A stretch of DNA of 64,000 nt from Gammaproteobacteria bacterium (GTDB taxonomy: Bacteria > Pseudomonadota > Gammaproteobacteria > Pseudomonadales > Azotimanducaceae). The notes beneath the pieces are model-generated. The model saw nothing but the letters and a program-made list of their open reading frames with translations, made no database searches and had not been told where the DNA came from. Below, in pieces: positions 18,595 to 28,440 of this stretch. Position 1 is the stretch's first letter. Every line of letters starts with the position of its first letter. The DNA lies in contig JAPOVV010000016.1 of NCBI GenBank assembly GCA_026707945.1, positions 166,421 through 230,420 on the forward strand. Direction: 5' to 3'. A program made the position numbers and the translations under genes.

Positions 18595-19559
18595 GTGAAC
18601 CACTGCTAACGACGCAAAACCTCACGAAGCATTTTCAGCTGAGCTCGAATGCCCTCGTTCAAGCCGTAGACGATATCTCCTTAGAGATTGCACCTCGAGA
18701 AATCCTCGGTCTGGTGGGCGAAAGTGGCAGCGGCAAGTCAACGTTCGGCAAAACCGTCATCGGTTTACACGACAAAACGAGCGGGACCGTGACGTTTAAC
18801 GGTGAGGAGATGCCGGATCGTTATCAGGCGGGCGACTTCCAGCGTTTCGCCAACAGGATGCAGATGATCTTTCAGGATCCCTATTCGTCACTGAACCCAC
18901 GGATGACCGTGGGCGAAATCATCGGTGAAGGTCTTATGCTGCATTCGGACCTCAAACGATCCGAAGTCAATGAGCAAGTCGCAGATTGGTTGCGAAAGGT
19001 CGGCCTAAATGCAGACCATATGTCACGCTATCCACACGAGTTCTCAGGTGGACAGCGACAGCGCATTGGTATTGCGCGTGCTTTGATTCTCAATCCTGAG
19101 TTTGTGGTATGTGACGAACCTATCTCCGCGCTAGACGTATCTGTCCAAGCACAGGTTGTCAATCTGCTCGGCGAGTTGAAAGACTCGATGGGTTTGACAT
19201 TGTTGTTCATCGCCCATGATCTGTCAATGGTTCGCTATGTGTCGGATCGGATCGCGGTTATGTACTTGGGGAGCATGATTGAGATCGGACGATCAGACGA
19301 TGTCTTCTTCGATCCGCAACATCCTTACACCCAGTTACTCATAGGTTCAAACCCCGAACCTGACCCCAATCACGAGCGAACGCGTACATCGGTATCGATC
19401 CCTGGCGAAATTCCGTCGCCGGTGAATATTCCACCTGGATGCCGCTTCGCGTCTCGCTGTCCAAAAGTAATGGATGTCTGTCGTGAGCAAACGCCGGCGC
19501 TAATTCCATTGGAGAATATTGGCGAGCGCCATCACGTCGCCTGCCATTTGTTTAGTTAG
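18591..19559 (+). CDS. oppF: Oligopeptide ABC transporter ATPase OppF
   Basis: A 322-residue ATPase. Walker A GESGSGKS at 43-50, signature FSGGQRQR, Walker B EFVVCDEP, and the C-terminal CRFASRCPKVMDVC extension typical of the family. It forms the heterodimeric motor with OppD. It is the last gene of the opp operon and the last core-like gene before the A+T-rich accessory region. Confidence 0.92.
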   Translation: MSEPLLTTQNLTKHFQLSSNALVQAVDDISLEIAPREILGLVGESGSGKSTFGKTVIGLHDKTSGTVTFNGEEMPDRYQAGDFQRFANRMQMIFQDPYSSLNPRMTVGEIIGEGLMLHSDLKRSEVNEQVADWLRKVGLNADHMSRYPHEFSGGQRQRIGIARALILNPEFVVCDEPISALDVSVQAQVVNLLGELKDSMGLTLLFIAHDLSMVRYVSDRIAVMYLGSMIEIGRSDDVFFDPQHPYTQLLIGSNPEPDPNHERTRTSVSIPGEIPSPVNIPPGCRFASRCPKVMDVCREQTPALIPLENIGERHHVACHLFS

Positions 19560-19962
19560 GCGAAATAGTCACTAGTTTTATAAATGAAAACGATTTTATA
19601 TGGTCGCGAGGGACCAATTCAATTCAGAACATGCCTTTGACTTACTATCAAATTTACGTACTTTAGCTTGACCAATTTAGATAATGTCAATAAACAGATT
19701 ACAAATTATGCGCGAGGTGTTCACAGTGAGTCGCTTAAGTTAAGATTAATCTCTCTACGGCAAACAATCTTGCTTCTATATATGTCTAATCGGTCAGCTC
19801 AAGTTGCGCCTATCGATTTCAGGTTTTCTTAAATGAATAGGATTAAGAACCAAAACACAATCAAATATATGTTCCTATTTTAGACCTAGCTTCGCAATGG
19901 AAAACCGTATGATATCGCGTAAAATTCTGCATTACTAAGACTATTTTGATGACAAATCACTT
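19560..19962. other. A+T-rich intergenic stretch at the left edge of the accessory island
   Basis: About 400 bases with no plausible gene on either strand and a clear drop in G+C relative to the opp operon. It probably carries the promoter of the next gene. No tRNA, integrase or clear attachment site was seen. Confidence 0.5.
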
Positions 19963-20499
19963 ATGAGTTTTTTAGATGACAAACTCCATGAACTCAAAAA
20001 GAAGGGCTATCAACCGCCATATAAACCAAAATATGGATTAATTATATACAATCTAAAGGCGCCCGCCTCAAAAACTTTATGGAAGTGGGCAAAAGCGATA
20101 AACATAGAATCTAGCCTGCGACCGAACTTTATCTGGTGCCACATGCTTGTTGATCGTTTTAACAACGGAAGGAAGCCGAAGGAGTTACCTACGCGCCCAA
20201 TAGTATGTGCCATTGTCGAAGCTGGTTTACTTGAGGGTGAAATACACAGTAAAGGTAAATACTTGAGAGGATCTCGACTAGTCTTGTATCTTGGCGGTCC
20301 CATGTTGGAACAAAGAAGACTCGAATTGGAGAATATGGGATTCACGGTGACTAAACGTACTCCTAGACCCCATATACTACTCAAATTAGACTCAAATGAG
20401 TTCGATTTAGAAAAAGCGTCAGCGAACATCACCCTATTAAAAGAGACTATACCCAACGTGGAGTTTCTTCCGAACGAGCTCTGGAGAAAATGGCGATAG
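19963..20499 (+). CDS. Hypothetical protein, 178 residues
   Basis: A 178-residue charged, soluble-looking protein (LHELKKKGYQPPYKPKYG near the start). It has a central segment IVCAIVEAGLLEGEI and a C-terminal RPHILLKLDS. No family was recognised. The composition is A+T-rich and lysine-rich, unlike the neighbouring opp genes, which suggests acquired DNA. A 184-residue frame on the opposite strand is judged a shadow because its composition is less protein-like. It stands alone at the left edge of the accessory region. A phage or defence origin would fit the location but is not shown. Confidence 0.55.
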   Translation: MSFLDDKLHELKKKGYQPPYKPKYGLIIYNLKAPASKTLWKWAKAINIESSLRPNFIWCHMLVDRFNNGRKPKELPTRPIVCAIVEAGLLEGEIHSKGKYLRGSRLVLYLGGPMLEQRRLELENMGFTVTKRTPRPHILLKLDSNEFDLEKASANITLLKETIPNVEFLPNELWRKWR

Positions 20500-20849
20500 A
20501 TTCCGTCGCTGAATTTCTTTATTAGGTGTATTTTGAGGCGTGAAGACCAAAGGATATTACACAAAGACTGAAATTATGTCCTCGTTGCAATACTCGCTTC
20601 TTTTTCGCGATCTATTGATATGTTTTTGAGCGTCATTGTTACAGTGAATGAGAATTTTTCGTTCACGAAGCTCATGGCGAATGAGATGATACCTATGAAT
20701 GGGACCGCAGGTAGTGTATTTTCGAATCGAATTAAGAGTTTGTAAGAGAAGGTTCTACATCAGTGTAGTTAGGAATCTCGAATTGCCGGAGAATGACCAA
20801 GTTGGTCCGCATATCCGGACCCACACGACTAACGTCCTCCAGTCGTTCG

Positions 20850-21656
20850 ACACATCGGGTACAAACACCGAGGTTCCCTATTGCGGATCGTTATGACGCC
20901 GCAAATTCGCGCCCGTCGTCGAACGAGATGTCTGCACCGGAAGGATGCTCTTGTCGTTTGACATCTGGGTCGCGGCCGTCTAGCAAATGCACATGAGCCT
21001 GAAAGGGGTGACCAGCACCGAGCTGGCAGATGATCTCGGCATCAGTCAGTAGTGCGCCTGGCACCTGGGTCATCTTATCCGCGCCGACTTCGCCCATGGT
21101 CAAGACCGTCTCACGCTCGGACCCATCGAGGTCGACGAGACCGAAATTGGTGGTAAGGTGAAGAACCAACACATCTCCCAGCGAGACGGGAAGCGGGAAG
21201 TAGGTGGTAAGTACCTCGTCGCCGGTATCCTCGATCGAGCAACCGGCGAAGTACGCGCCGAAGCCGTTAACGACGCGAAAAAGGACGAGTACAGGGCTAT
21301 CTCGAAGCGAATGTCCGCTCCGACGCGACCGTGTATTCGGTTATAGATGCGACGCTAAGATGACCTGACGCAACCATACAAAGCCATACAGCACCAGCGA
21401 ATATGTCCGTGGCAAGGTCCAACAATATTGGCGCATTCCAATCGCATTAAGTCATTCTGTTCGATGCTGAAACGCGGTTACGTACGCATCTACCATCGGT
21501 TTCGTAGCAACATATGGATCGGTACGTCAAGGCGTATGCCAAGCGTCGTAGTATGCGCGACCTAGATACCATCGACCAATTGATGGAAGTAATCACTCAT
21601 TTTTCGGGCGTACGTCTGCCCTAGGGGACCTCATCGCGTACAGCGACACGACCTGG
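20850..21656 (+). pseudogene. IS1595-family (ISXO2-like) transposase, decayed copy 1
   Basis: Translated in pieces, this matches the transposase at 25206-26155: IWVAAV, SLKGV.STELADDLGI, GPIEVDET.IGGK.KNQH and ILDRATGEVRAEAVND, then KRGYVRIYHRF and YAKRRSMRDLDTIDQLME. In-frame stops (after WVAAV, after GISQ) and several frameshifts break it. The first catalytic aspartate context (VDET) survives, but no full-length product is possible. Homology to the other copy continues downstream for about 150 bases, so the element ends near 21815. Confidence 0.82.
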
Positions 21657-21815
21657 TCGAGGTCATGTCTCTTTCGAGACGCGACATCACAAAAAAACGA
21701 CAGTTTGAGGTCTCTCGCAAGGCTTCGTAGATCACGTGCGCACTGAATTATCTCGTGTTCACGCTTAACAGCGAAAAGAGGTCAGCTCGTTGTATCCAGT
21801 CGTTCCCTCATCAAT
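21657..21815 (+). repeat. 3' flank of IS1595-like copy 1, shared in inverted orientation with 25045-25205
   Basis: The segment with GAGACGCGACATCACAAAAA, CTCTCGC and GTAGATCACGTGCGCA recurs, reverse-complemented, next to the second transposase copy. Beyond GTGCGCA the two remain recognisably similar to about ATCAATG. It therefore belongs to the element rather than to the host. Confidence 0.65.
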
Positions 21816-21974
21816 GTATTGTTCCTATCAAACATTACTATATTGAATTTTCATCCTCTTGTGTAGTTAAGTCAGTAATCGCCTTTAAATCACTATCGAT
21901 TCGAAACGCTCCTAACACTGATTACAGCTCATCATAACTTGGAATTATTAACTATCACTTGATTCAAGAGAGTA

Positions 21975-23510
21975 TTAGAAGGGCAGATCTTCCACACTAG
22001 ATGAAACCGAAACTTCTGTCGAGTCATTGAGCATTTTCAGTAACTGTTCGATCTTGGATAGTAGCTCGTCAAACGTGACGACTAATACCGCATTAAGGTT
22101 GTTTCGATATAACTCAAATGACTTTTGCTTTTCATCTTCCCCGGGCATCATACCAATGAGTAACAAGCACTGAACTGCGTAACTTTGTATATCTGTCAAT
22201 TTATTTAGGTCTTTAATTCTATAAATGTCTCGCTCAATGTTGTATTTTTGATCGAGCACTTGAATAACCGAACCTGATAGTTCCCGAGACGGACCATATA
22301 CCTCGTTCCGATACGGGCTCGCTAAAAGCAGTGGTGAACTGGGTTTCTTTATCTCCAATACCGCGACGTTGCGAGTGATTGCGTGCGTATAGAGAAAATC
22401 CGTAATAGATGTGCCGCTTCCATCAATCTTTTGACCGCCTACAGATGCTTGCTCTCCGATCATTAAATACGGTTGCCCGAATGCGAAGCTCAAAATCGCT
22501 GGGTTATTCTTAAAGAATGACTGCCACAAACCTTCGTTTAGTTCCTTGGTCAGCATCGTGCGAAACTCATCTGTAAACCGCTCAAGATTCGCAATCTCAA
22601 TATCATTTTGAAGTCGAAGTATCCTCTCAGGTCTTCGATTCGTAAGCGTATCTAGGTTTTTGGTCATCAAATCAACCAATCGAAGTTGCCCTTCAATCGA
22701 CAAACTTTCGTCACGATCCGAAAGAATCTTTGTAAAAAACTTGCGTCGTCTATCCCGTCCAAACTTTAATTCCAATCTCGGAATATCAAGAATCTCAGCG
22801 TAGAAATTGTGCAACTGACACATTTGTACCTCATGCTCCGCAGCTTGTTTTAGGTTTTCGGTAGAGTTTATCCATCTACGTATAGTATGAAACTCCTCAA
22901 AATTTAAATAAAAAGTACGTATTGACTCATCGGCTCTCGAAGGTTCATTATGAGTAAAAACAATCGTCGTGCAGTTCGTAAGTTCCTCCAATTTTTCGAT
23001 TATTACTCGATATCGACTAGCTAAACCTAGTCCGTAGTCGTAATCTTTCGTAAATCCCGACGGTAAATTCTCAAGAATATCAAGTACGTCGACCATAGTA
23101 GTATTTGGTGGGTCAATGTCGGAATCCGTTATACTAGGATCTAGCGGGTCTAGATCCTCTTGGAATGTTATGCTTCGAATGTAACGATTCGACGAGTTTG
23201 AATTTAGAGATGATGGCTCTACTACTATGCTTGCCCCTGAAAGAACTAGCTTTATTACCCTATTGTACTTCGGTTCTAAAAATCCTCGTCGAGAATCTGT
23301 AATGTTAATTGGAAATATAGTGAGTTCTTGAGCATGATGGTTAATCTCTAAGATCTTAGTCTTTAGATCCTTTTTTACACTAGTACCGATTTTACGTTCT
23401 GGAATTCTGCTAGGTGGTGGAAAATAGTAAACTTCGAAAATACCGTCAGAAGACGATTCGATTATAAGTTCACCGTGAATTTCATCATTTCTGTGCTGGA
23501 AGAATCTCAT
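21975..23510 (-). CDS. sduA: Shedu anti-phage nuclease (SduA, DUF4263)
   Basis: A 511-residue protein. The C-terminal third carries the Shedu PD-(D/E)xK nuclease core: the helix GLWQSFFKNNPAIL at about 327-340, D371 in SITDFLY, and E386 and K388 in AVLEIKKP. A conserved glutamine-containing segment GSVIQVLDQ follows. The N-terminal two thirds are variable and probably sense infection. Shedu is a single-gene defence system. The gene lies between two inverted, broken IS1595-like copies and next to an IS256 remnant. It is A+T-rich and the frame is intact, so the protein may still be active. Confidence 0.87.
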   Translation of the reverse strand: MRFFQHRNDEIHGELIIESSSDGIFEVYYFPPPSRIPERKIGTSVKKDLKTKILEINHHAQELTIFPINITDSRRGFLEPKYNRVIKLVLSGASIVVEPSSLNSNSSNRYIRSITFQEDLDPLDPSITDSDIDPPNTTMVDVLDILENLPSGFTKDYDYGLGLASRYRVIIEKLEELTNCTTIVFTHNEPSRADESIRTFYLNFEEFHTIRRWINSTENLKQAAEHEVQMCQLHNFYAEILDIPRLELKFGRDRRRKFFTKILSDRDESLSIEGQLRLVDLMTKNLDTLTNRRPERILRLQNDIEIANLERFTDEFRTMLTKELNEGLWQSFFKNNPAILSFAFGQPYLMIGEQASVGGQKIDGSGTSITDFLYTHAITRNVAVLEIKKPSSPLLLASPYRNEVYGPSRELSGSVIQVLDQKYNIERDIYRIKDLNKLTDIQSYAVQCLLLIGMMPGEDEKQKSFELYRNNLNAVLVVTFDELLSKIEQLLKMLNDSTEVSVSSSVEDLPF

Positions 23511-23970
23511 ATTTTGGTCGCTATATCGTGGAGGCTAATTCTGTGATTCGTGTGCCAATTTAGATACTTGTGGGTAGAGTAACTCATTGCGACTGAACAC
23601 CACACTCTTGATCTCGTCGGAAATGACAAGGTCGATGCGTTAAAACCATCTTACGAATTCGTTGAGCAAATTTTAACATCGTAAGATTCCTGTTTACAGT
23701 TTTTTTATAAGTTGACCGTTCCGATGACTAGTATTGACTGCGTTCGGGGGAGCATTAAACTCTGATGTTTTAGCTCTAGGTATGTCCTTAAATCGATAAT
23801 ATCGTTGTACTATAGGAAAGCGATTAAGTTTCTAAATAAATAATGTCACTCATTTTTCGAGTTGTGTCAACGATTTTCTGCAAATTCAAATTAATGGGAA
23901 TTTGGCAACCGACCCGAGGGTAGGTCGTCGTGGTTGACTTTTGTATGTTTTTCATGCCGCCTTCTTCAGT
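23511..23970. other. Intergenic stretch upstream of sduA
   Basis: About 460 bases without a credible gene. It should contain the sduA promoter and the degraded right end of the IS256 remnant. Nothing else is recognised. Confidence 0.4.
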
Positions 23971-23984
23971 TTCATCGTCTGTTT

Positions 23985-24866
23985 CGTCGTCTCTTTTTGT
24001 AATCCGATCGGGCCGGTTCATCGCCCCAGCGCTGGACCCATAACCGCAGCTCATGTCGCGTATGCGCCATGTCCGTGAAACTCCACATGCGCTTCAGCTC
24101 AGCGAGACATGCCGGGTCGGTCTGACGGCTGACGTGATCGTGGGCGTTCCGCATAAAGTGCACCGCACAATATTGCCACAACGCCGTCGGCAGGATGGCA
24201 TCGATGGTATCGGATGGTTTCATTGTCGTCATATCGAAACTCCGTGATCGTGACAAACGTCCGCGCGACCGCATGCGATCGCGCTTAAATCACCGCCAGT
24301 TTCGATGTCGTTTTTCCGCCAGTTTCGATGTCGCCTAACACCTTCTCGTAACGGGCGTCCAGCATCACATAGGGCAACGCGGTGTCGTCCAATCGCCCGG
24401 ACGCGGACGCCTGTATCGCCTCATCCAGTTCCGCCACCTTGTTCGAAATGGTGGTATGGGAAAAGTCGTGCCCACAAAGCCCTTCCGCCAACTTCGACAC
24501 CTTGCGACAGACAGTATGTCGGCGGAGTCGCCTTGTACATACATCTCGGGCGAGGGTCGACATCAATGCCTTCTCGGAGCGGCGATAACGCTCGAACACG
24601 CGTGTGCTGAAGCGCCCGTCGCGATCCTGTGGCACCCGCAACTCAATGGTGCCCACCTTCATGGTCAGCTGCCGGGTGTAGTAACCGGATCGATACCCGC
24701 GTCGGGACGCCGAGCGTTCGCCTTTCTCACAGCCCAGGAGGTCCGTCATTTCGCCTTCGAGCACCGTGTTGAGAGCTTTCTCTACGAGATCCCTCGCAAA
24801 GTCAGGATCGTCGGCCAAATAACTTGCAATCAGTGCGTCGCGGTCATTACAATCTTCGTTGTTCAT
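23985..24866 (-). pseudogene. IS256-family (Mutator type) transposase remnant
   Basis: The first 190 residues are a normal IS256-family N terminus (GCEKGERSASRRGYRSGYYTR, LRVPQDRDGRFST) up to the first catalytic aspartate in YVMLDARYEKV. After that the frame breaks. A second frame (23972-24274) gives the WQYCAVHFMRNAHDHV segment. The stretch that should hold the second catalytic aspartate is deleted, and the C-terminal third is missing. An 18-base direct repeat lies at the break. The element cannot transpose by itself. Confidence 0.82.
24293..24333 (-). repeat. 18-base direct repeat inside the IS256 remnant
   Basis: CCGCCAGTTTCGATGTCG occurs at 24293-24310 and again at 24316-24333, separated by five T bases. 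It sits at the point where the transposase frame is lost, so it may mark the slippage or deletion that inactivated the gene. Confidence 0.7.
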
Positions 24867-25044
24867 TAGACGTTACCTCCTCAGGTAGAAATGAACGGCG
24901 TCCGAACGGTTGTCCCCGTCCGGGCGCTTTTTTATATCTTGAAAATGCAGAAGATTATTTTCACAACCTATACAAAGTGGATTATTGGCTTAGCTACACA
25001 TAGGGGTAGAATCGCAATATATCAGTTTTTGTTAGAGAAAGTTC

Positions 25045-25205
25045 ATTTCTAAGGCAATGGCTAGTTACGACGAACTAACTTCGTTTCGCCGATAGGCGTG
25101 TACATGAGATCTATTACTGCGCACGTGATCTACGAAGTCGCGCGAGAGACCTCGAACCGTCGTTTTTTTCTGTTGTGACGTCGCGTCTCGAAGGAGACAC
25201 GACGG
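25045..25205 (-). repeat. 3' flank of IS1595-like copy 2, shared in inverted orientation with 21657-21815
   Basis: Contains GCACGTGATCTACGAAG, GAGAGACCTCGAA and TGTGACGTCGCGTCTCGAA, the reverse complement of the segment after copy 1. Similarity fades near 25045, which is taken as the element end. Confidence 0.65.
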
Positions 25206-26155
25206 CTACCAAGTCGTAGCGCCGTCCGCGACGAGGTCCGCCCAGGACAGACTTACGCCCCAAAATTGGGTGATCAGTTCCGTCATCTGATCGATGGTGT
25301 CGAGTTCACGCAGGCTACGACGCTTGGCATACTCCTTGACGTACCGGTCCAGATGCTGTTGCGAAAACCGGTGGTAAACCCCAACGTAGCCACGCTTCAA
25401 CATCGACCAAAATGACTCAATGCGATTGGTATGGACCTCGCCGCGGACATATTCGCCGGTACTGTGCTGTACGGCTTCGTGTGGTTGCGGCAGGTCTTCG
25501 TAGCTGCGCATCTCATCCGAATACACCGTCGCATCGGACCGAATATTCTCTTCCAGATAACCCTGTAACTCGTCCTTTTTCGTGTCGTTGACGGCTTCGG
25601 CACGGACTTCACCGGTCGCCCGATCCAGGATGCCAACGACGGGGTATTTACCACCTACACCCCGCTTCCCGTCTCGCCGGGAGGCATGTTGATTCTTCGC
25701 TTTACCACCGATGTAGGTCTCATCGACCTCGATGGGTCCTAGCATGAGACGGTCTTGGCCATGGGCGAAGGCCGCGCGGATGCGATGACCCAGGTGCCAG
25801 GCGGACTTCTGCCTGATGCCGAGATCACGCGCCAGCTTGGTGCTGGCCACTCCTTTCAAGCTTGTCAGCATTAAGTACACGGCGGCGACCCAGATCCGAC
25901 AACTCAGCGAGAAGGCATGCATGTCGGAGTGCGTTTTCACTGAGAAGTAATGTCCGCAGTCATGGCACTAATATGGCTGGGTACGTCGATTATTACGTTC
26001 AGCGATCCAGACTGAATCGCAGTGCGCACACCGACCGACCAACGACGCACGACGAGCTAGGCTTCTGCCGCCAATTCATCGAGCGTGAATTCGTCACGAA
26101 TCGCCGTGAGCGTCATGCTTTCGCGTAGGCGTCGCGCATCGGCAAAACGAACCAT
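25206..26155 (-). pseudogene. IS1595-family (ISXO2-like) transposase, copy 2, broken N terminus
   Basis: The catalytic part (25206-25940) is a continuous 244-residue frame with GPIEVDETYIGGKAKNQH, RSDATVYSDEMRSYE and HTNRIESFWSMLKRG, as in ISXO2-like transposases. The natural start is further upstream: ATG at 26155 begins MVRFADARRLRESM. That frame is lost after LDELAAEA by a one-base shift. The following zinc ribbon (CAHCDSVWIAERNNRRTQPY, then CHDCGHYFS) contains an amber codon where tryptophan is expected (about 25968-25970). Two lesions make this a pseudogene, although the catalytic core is nearly intact. Confidence 0.85.
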
Positions 26156-26243
26156 ACTGGTTCCTATCTAAGGTCGGCGTGAGGACAAAACTCTCCTAAT
26201 TCATACAACAATTTGTATCGCAAATTTGCATTCTGTAGTTAAG

Positions 26244-26750
26244 TTAATAGTCCCTATTATTTTCTAGTCCTTCTAATTCAATTGAAACTTGCTGACACAA
26301 ATCGTACAAACGTTTTCGTGGTTTTACAATTTGATCAAACAAACGAAACAACTGCGACTGGAACTTTTCAATTGCATTATCGTCACCTGCTGACTGTCTA
26401 TAAAAGATAAATTTATAAAAATTATTTTCGTAAACTTCTTCAACTTCTCTTGACCATCCTAAATCGTCGCAAATCGCTTTACCAATTTGACTTGAAACTT
26501 TATCTTCAGCATCAAGCGAAAAACAGAATGAATCCTGATTTCTATTTATGCTAAACCAACAATCAATGTTCGGTGTATAAAGGTACACTTCACCCGCAGA
26601 CATTCTGAATCTCCCGTAGAATGGCCACGAGCTATTCAGTATACCGGCGTACTTATCGTTTAGTTCCTTTCTTAGTTTAGTTGCAAAATCCTTTGCTACG
26701 AACTCACGTGAACTGTGCCCCGAGCTAACTAAAGCAGACTGCGAGAGCAT
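26244..26750 (-). CDS. Hypothetical protein, partner of the KAP NTPase
   Basis: A 168-residue soluble protein following the KAP NTPase gene after only three bases, so the two are almost surely co-transcribed. The N-terminal half has helical segments (KDFATKLRKELNDKY). The middle has a beta-rich region (VYLYTPNIDCWFSI, DSFCFSLDAED), and a helical C terminus follows. No nuclease or toxin motif was recognised. The pairing suggests an effector or regulator of the ATPase, as in other KAP-containing defence gene pairs; this is inference. It is A+T-rich, like the rest of the island. Confidence 0.6.
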   Translation of the reverse strand: MLSQSALVSSGHSSREFVAKDFATKLRKELNDKYAGILNSSWPFYGRFRMSAGEVYLYTPNIDCWFSINRNQDSFCFSLDAEDKVSSQIGKAICDDLGWSREVEEVYENNFYKFIFYRQSAGDDNAIEKFQSQLFRLFDQIVKPRKRLYDLCQQVSIELEGLENNRDY

Positions 26751-26753
26751 TTC

Positions 26754-28088
26754 TTAAAAGTGGTTCACTTCGTCAGTTGAAAGCTCTTCTTCATCGTCTA
26801 ATTGGAGACAATCAACGAAAGTTCTTATAAATTCGATAGCATTCTCTAGGCCTTCCTCGCCTGCTTGTTCTTGAATCCGATGACGTAAATCGTCGTATTG
26901 TTCATTCGTAGCTAGTCCGTCACGTAGTGAGGTAATCTGGCTGGGCTCCAAGTTGCGCGTTATGAAATCATAAATTGCCTCGTAGCTTTCTAACATACAA
27001 AGAATCCCGAACGTTACCCGGCAGGCGTGCCTACGACGATTGTCGTCTAAGTCGTTAGACAAGCTATCTTCTTCTCGGCGCACTCTTCTTTTGTCTTCAA
27101 GAATCATTAGAAGCTGTAAAGTATTGAGAAGCCTTTTCATCGTTCGAGGGTTAAATCCCACAGATTGTTCTACGAGGTCCCGGTACGTATCGATGTCTTT
27201 TGTTTTGTCAAAGTCCATCCCAATTTGATCCAGCAATCGATGGATGTATTGGTCTACCTGATACCTTCTTGTTGGCATCTTGAAAGGAACCTGGATTATC
27301 TTGTCGAAGAAACTCTTTCCCTTTAGTTCCCCCTCCGCGATCCCAAATTTAGCTTTAAGACCAGCCGTTACAACACTGTAATCACAAGCAATAATAAAAA
27401 CGCATTTGTCGATATCGAGGAAGACTTTCATTGCCTCTAACAGCTCGACCGCTTTTTCGGGTATTAACCTATCTAAATCGTCTATGAACACAACTATCTT
27501 TTCAACGGGTCCCGTTGTACGTTCGCCTACGATTTTCGCCAGCTCACTTTTTATTGCTTCTAAAGCTCTCGCGGCATCATTTGAACTCGATTTACTAGCT
27601 CCTTGTTCACCTATGCCCCACACTTCCTTTACTAAATCAGCTTGACCTACGAAACTAGCTCCGCCTATCACAGCCATTCGTGCTGTAGTCTTAATAGCCT
27701 GCTTTACCTTGTGTGCTCTAACGGCATTTTGATTGTCTACTAGTTCATCTGTGATCTTTGAGATCATGGAAAGAGCGAGCGTTTCTGACATATTAAACTG
27801 TGAATATTGCCATGTGTTAAACCAAACTGTAAAGTACCTTTGCTTTTCTGATCGATTAATAAGTGCGTCCCGAATTAATCGCATCAGGCTAGTTTTACCT
27901 GAACCCCAATCACCTTGTAGCGCGATTGTTAGCGGAGTATCGCAACCTTGAATAAATTCGGTTAACACCTCAGCGTATTCCCCGAGCCCAAGCGATTCCT
28001 GTTCAAATTTCTCGATTGGTTGATCTTTAAGACCAAACCCTTGACTTGCTCGGCCTTCATCCATTCCACCATCTCCCTTGATATCCAA
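26754..28088 (-). CDS. KAP family P-loop NTPase
   Basis: A 444-residue STAND-like NTPase of the KAP family. Walker A is GDWGSGKTS at 59-67, the KAP-typical WFNTWQYS at 89-96, and Walker B IVVFIDDLD at 198-206, followed by the RLIPEKAVELLEAMKVFL helix. A moderately hydrophobic segment near 138-148 lies in the position where many KAP proteins carry membrane helices. KAP proteins include PifA, which excludes phage T7. The gene probably forms a two-gene defence unit with the 168-residue protein downstream. It is flanked by IS1595-like and IS110-like remnants. Confidence 0.86.
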   Translation of the reverse strand: MDIKGDGGMDEGRASQGFGLKDQPIEKFEQESLGLGEYAEVLTEFIQGCDTPLTIALQGDWGSGKTSLMRLIRDALINRSEKQRYFTVWFNTWQYSQFNMSETLALSMISKITDELVDNQNAVRAHKVKQAIKTTARMAVIGGASFVGQADLVKEVWGIGEQGASKSSSNDAARALEAIKSELAKIVGERTTGPVEKIVVFIDDLDRLIPEKAVELLEAMKVFLDIDKCVFIIACDYSVVTAGLKAKFGIAEGELKGKSFFDKIIQVPFKMPTRRYQVDQYIHRLLDQIGMDFDKTKDIDTYRDLVEQSVGFNPRTMKRLLNTLQLLMILEDKRRVRREEDSLSNDLDDNRRRHACRVTFGILCMLESYEAIYDFITRNLEPSQITSLRDGLATNEQYDDLRHRIQEQAGEEGLENAIEFIRTFVDCLQLDDEEELSTDEVNHF

Positions 28089-28440
28089 ATTTGAGAACCT
28101 GGAGATTTTAATTTCTCCCGTGCTTGGCAGTTTTACTCTGCAATCAGGTTAGTGTTTACTGTATATTTTGAGCTAGTCGGTTTCTGTTGATCCATAGCGT
28201 TTCTGTGTTTGTGAGTTCCTTAGCATATTTTGATCCCATATCAAAGGGTTTACAGCGGTCTAACCGTCGTGCATCCTGATCTCGGTGAAAGGAGAACACA
28301 CGTAAACCTCGAACGATCCCAATGTCAGTCAACCGCCGGACACAAGGCACTTGAAGTTGCCACAACAGTGTCGTTGGGGTCCTGTCAGCTTCGATCCCAT
28401 GCATGAAGCGACAACCAATATCCGTATGGTCAGTCTAGCC
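28089..28440. other. Intergenic stretch upstream of the KAP NTPase gene
   Basis: About 350 bases. It should contain the promoter for the KAP operon and the decayed end of the neighbouring IS110-type element. A short frame (28156-28404) has no recognisable relatives and is not called. Confidence 0.35.

Noticed and set aside
20010..20564. 184-residue minus-strand frame opposite the 178-residue plus-strand gene
   Set aside because: Its composition is less protein-like, and the plus-strand frame has a better charge pattern.
28156..28404. Small minus-strand frame with a TTLLWQ segment resembling IS256
   Set aside because: The match is limited to a few residues and the surroundings fit decayed IS110 or intergenic DNA better.
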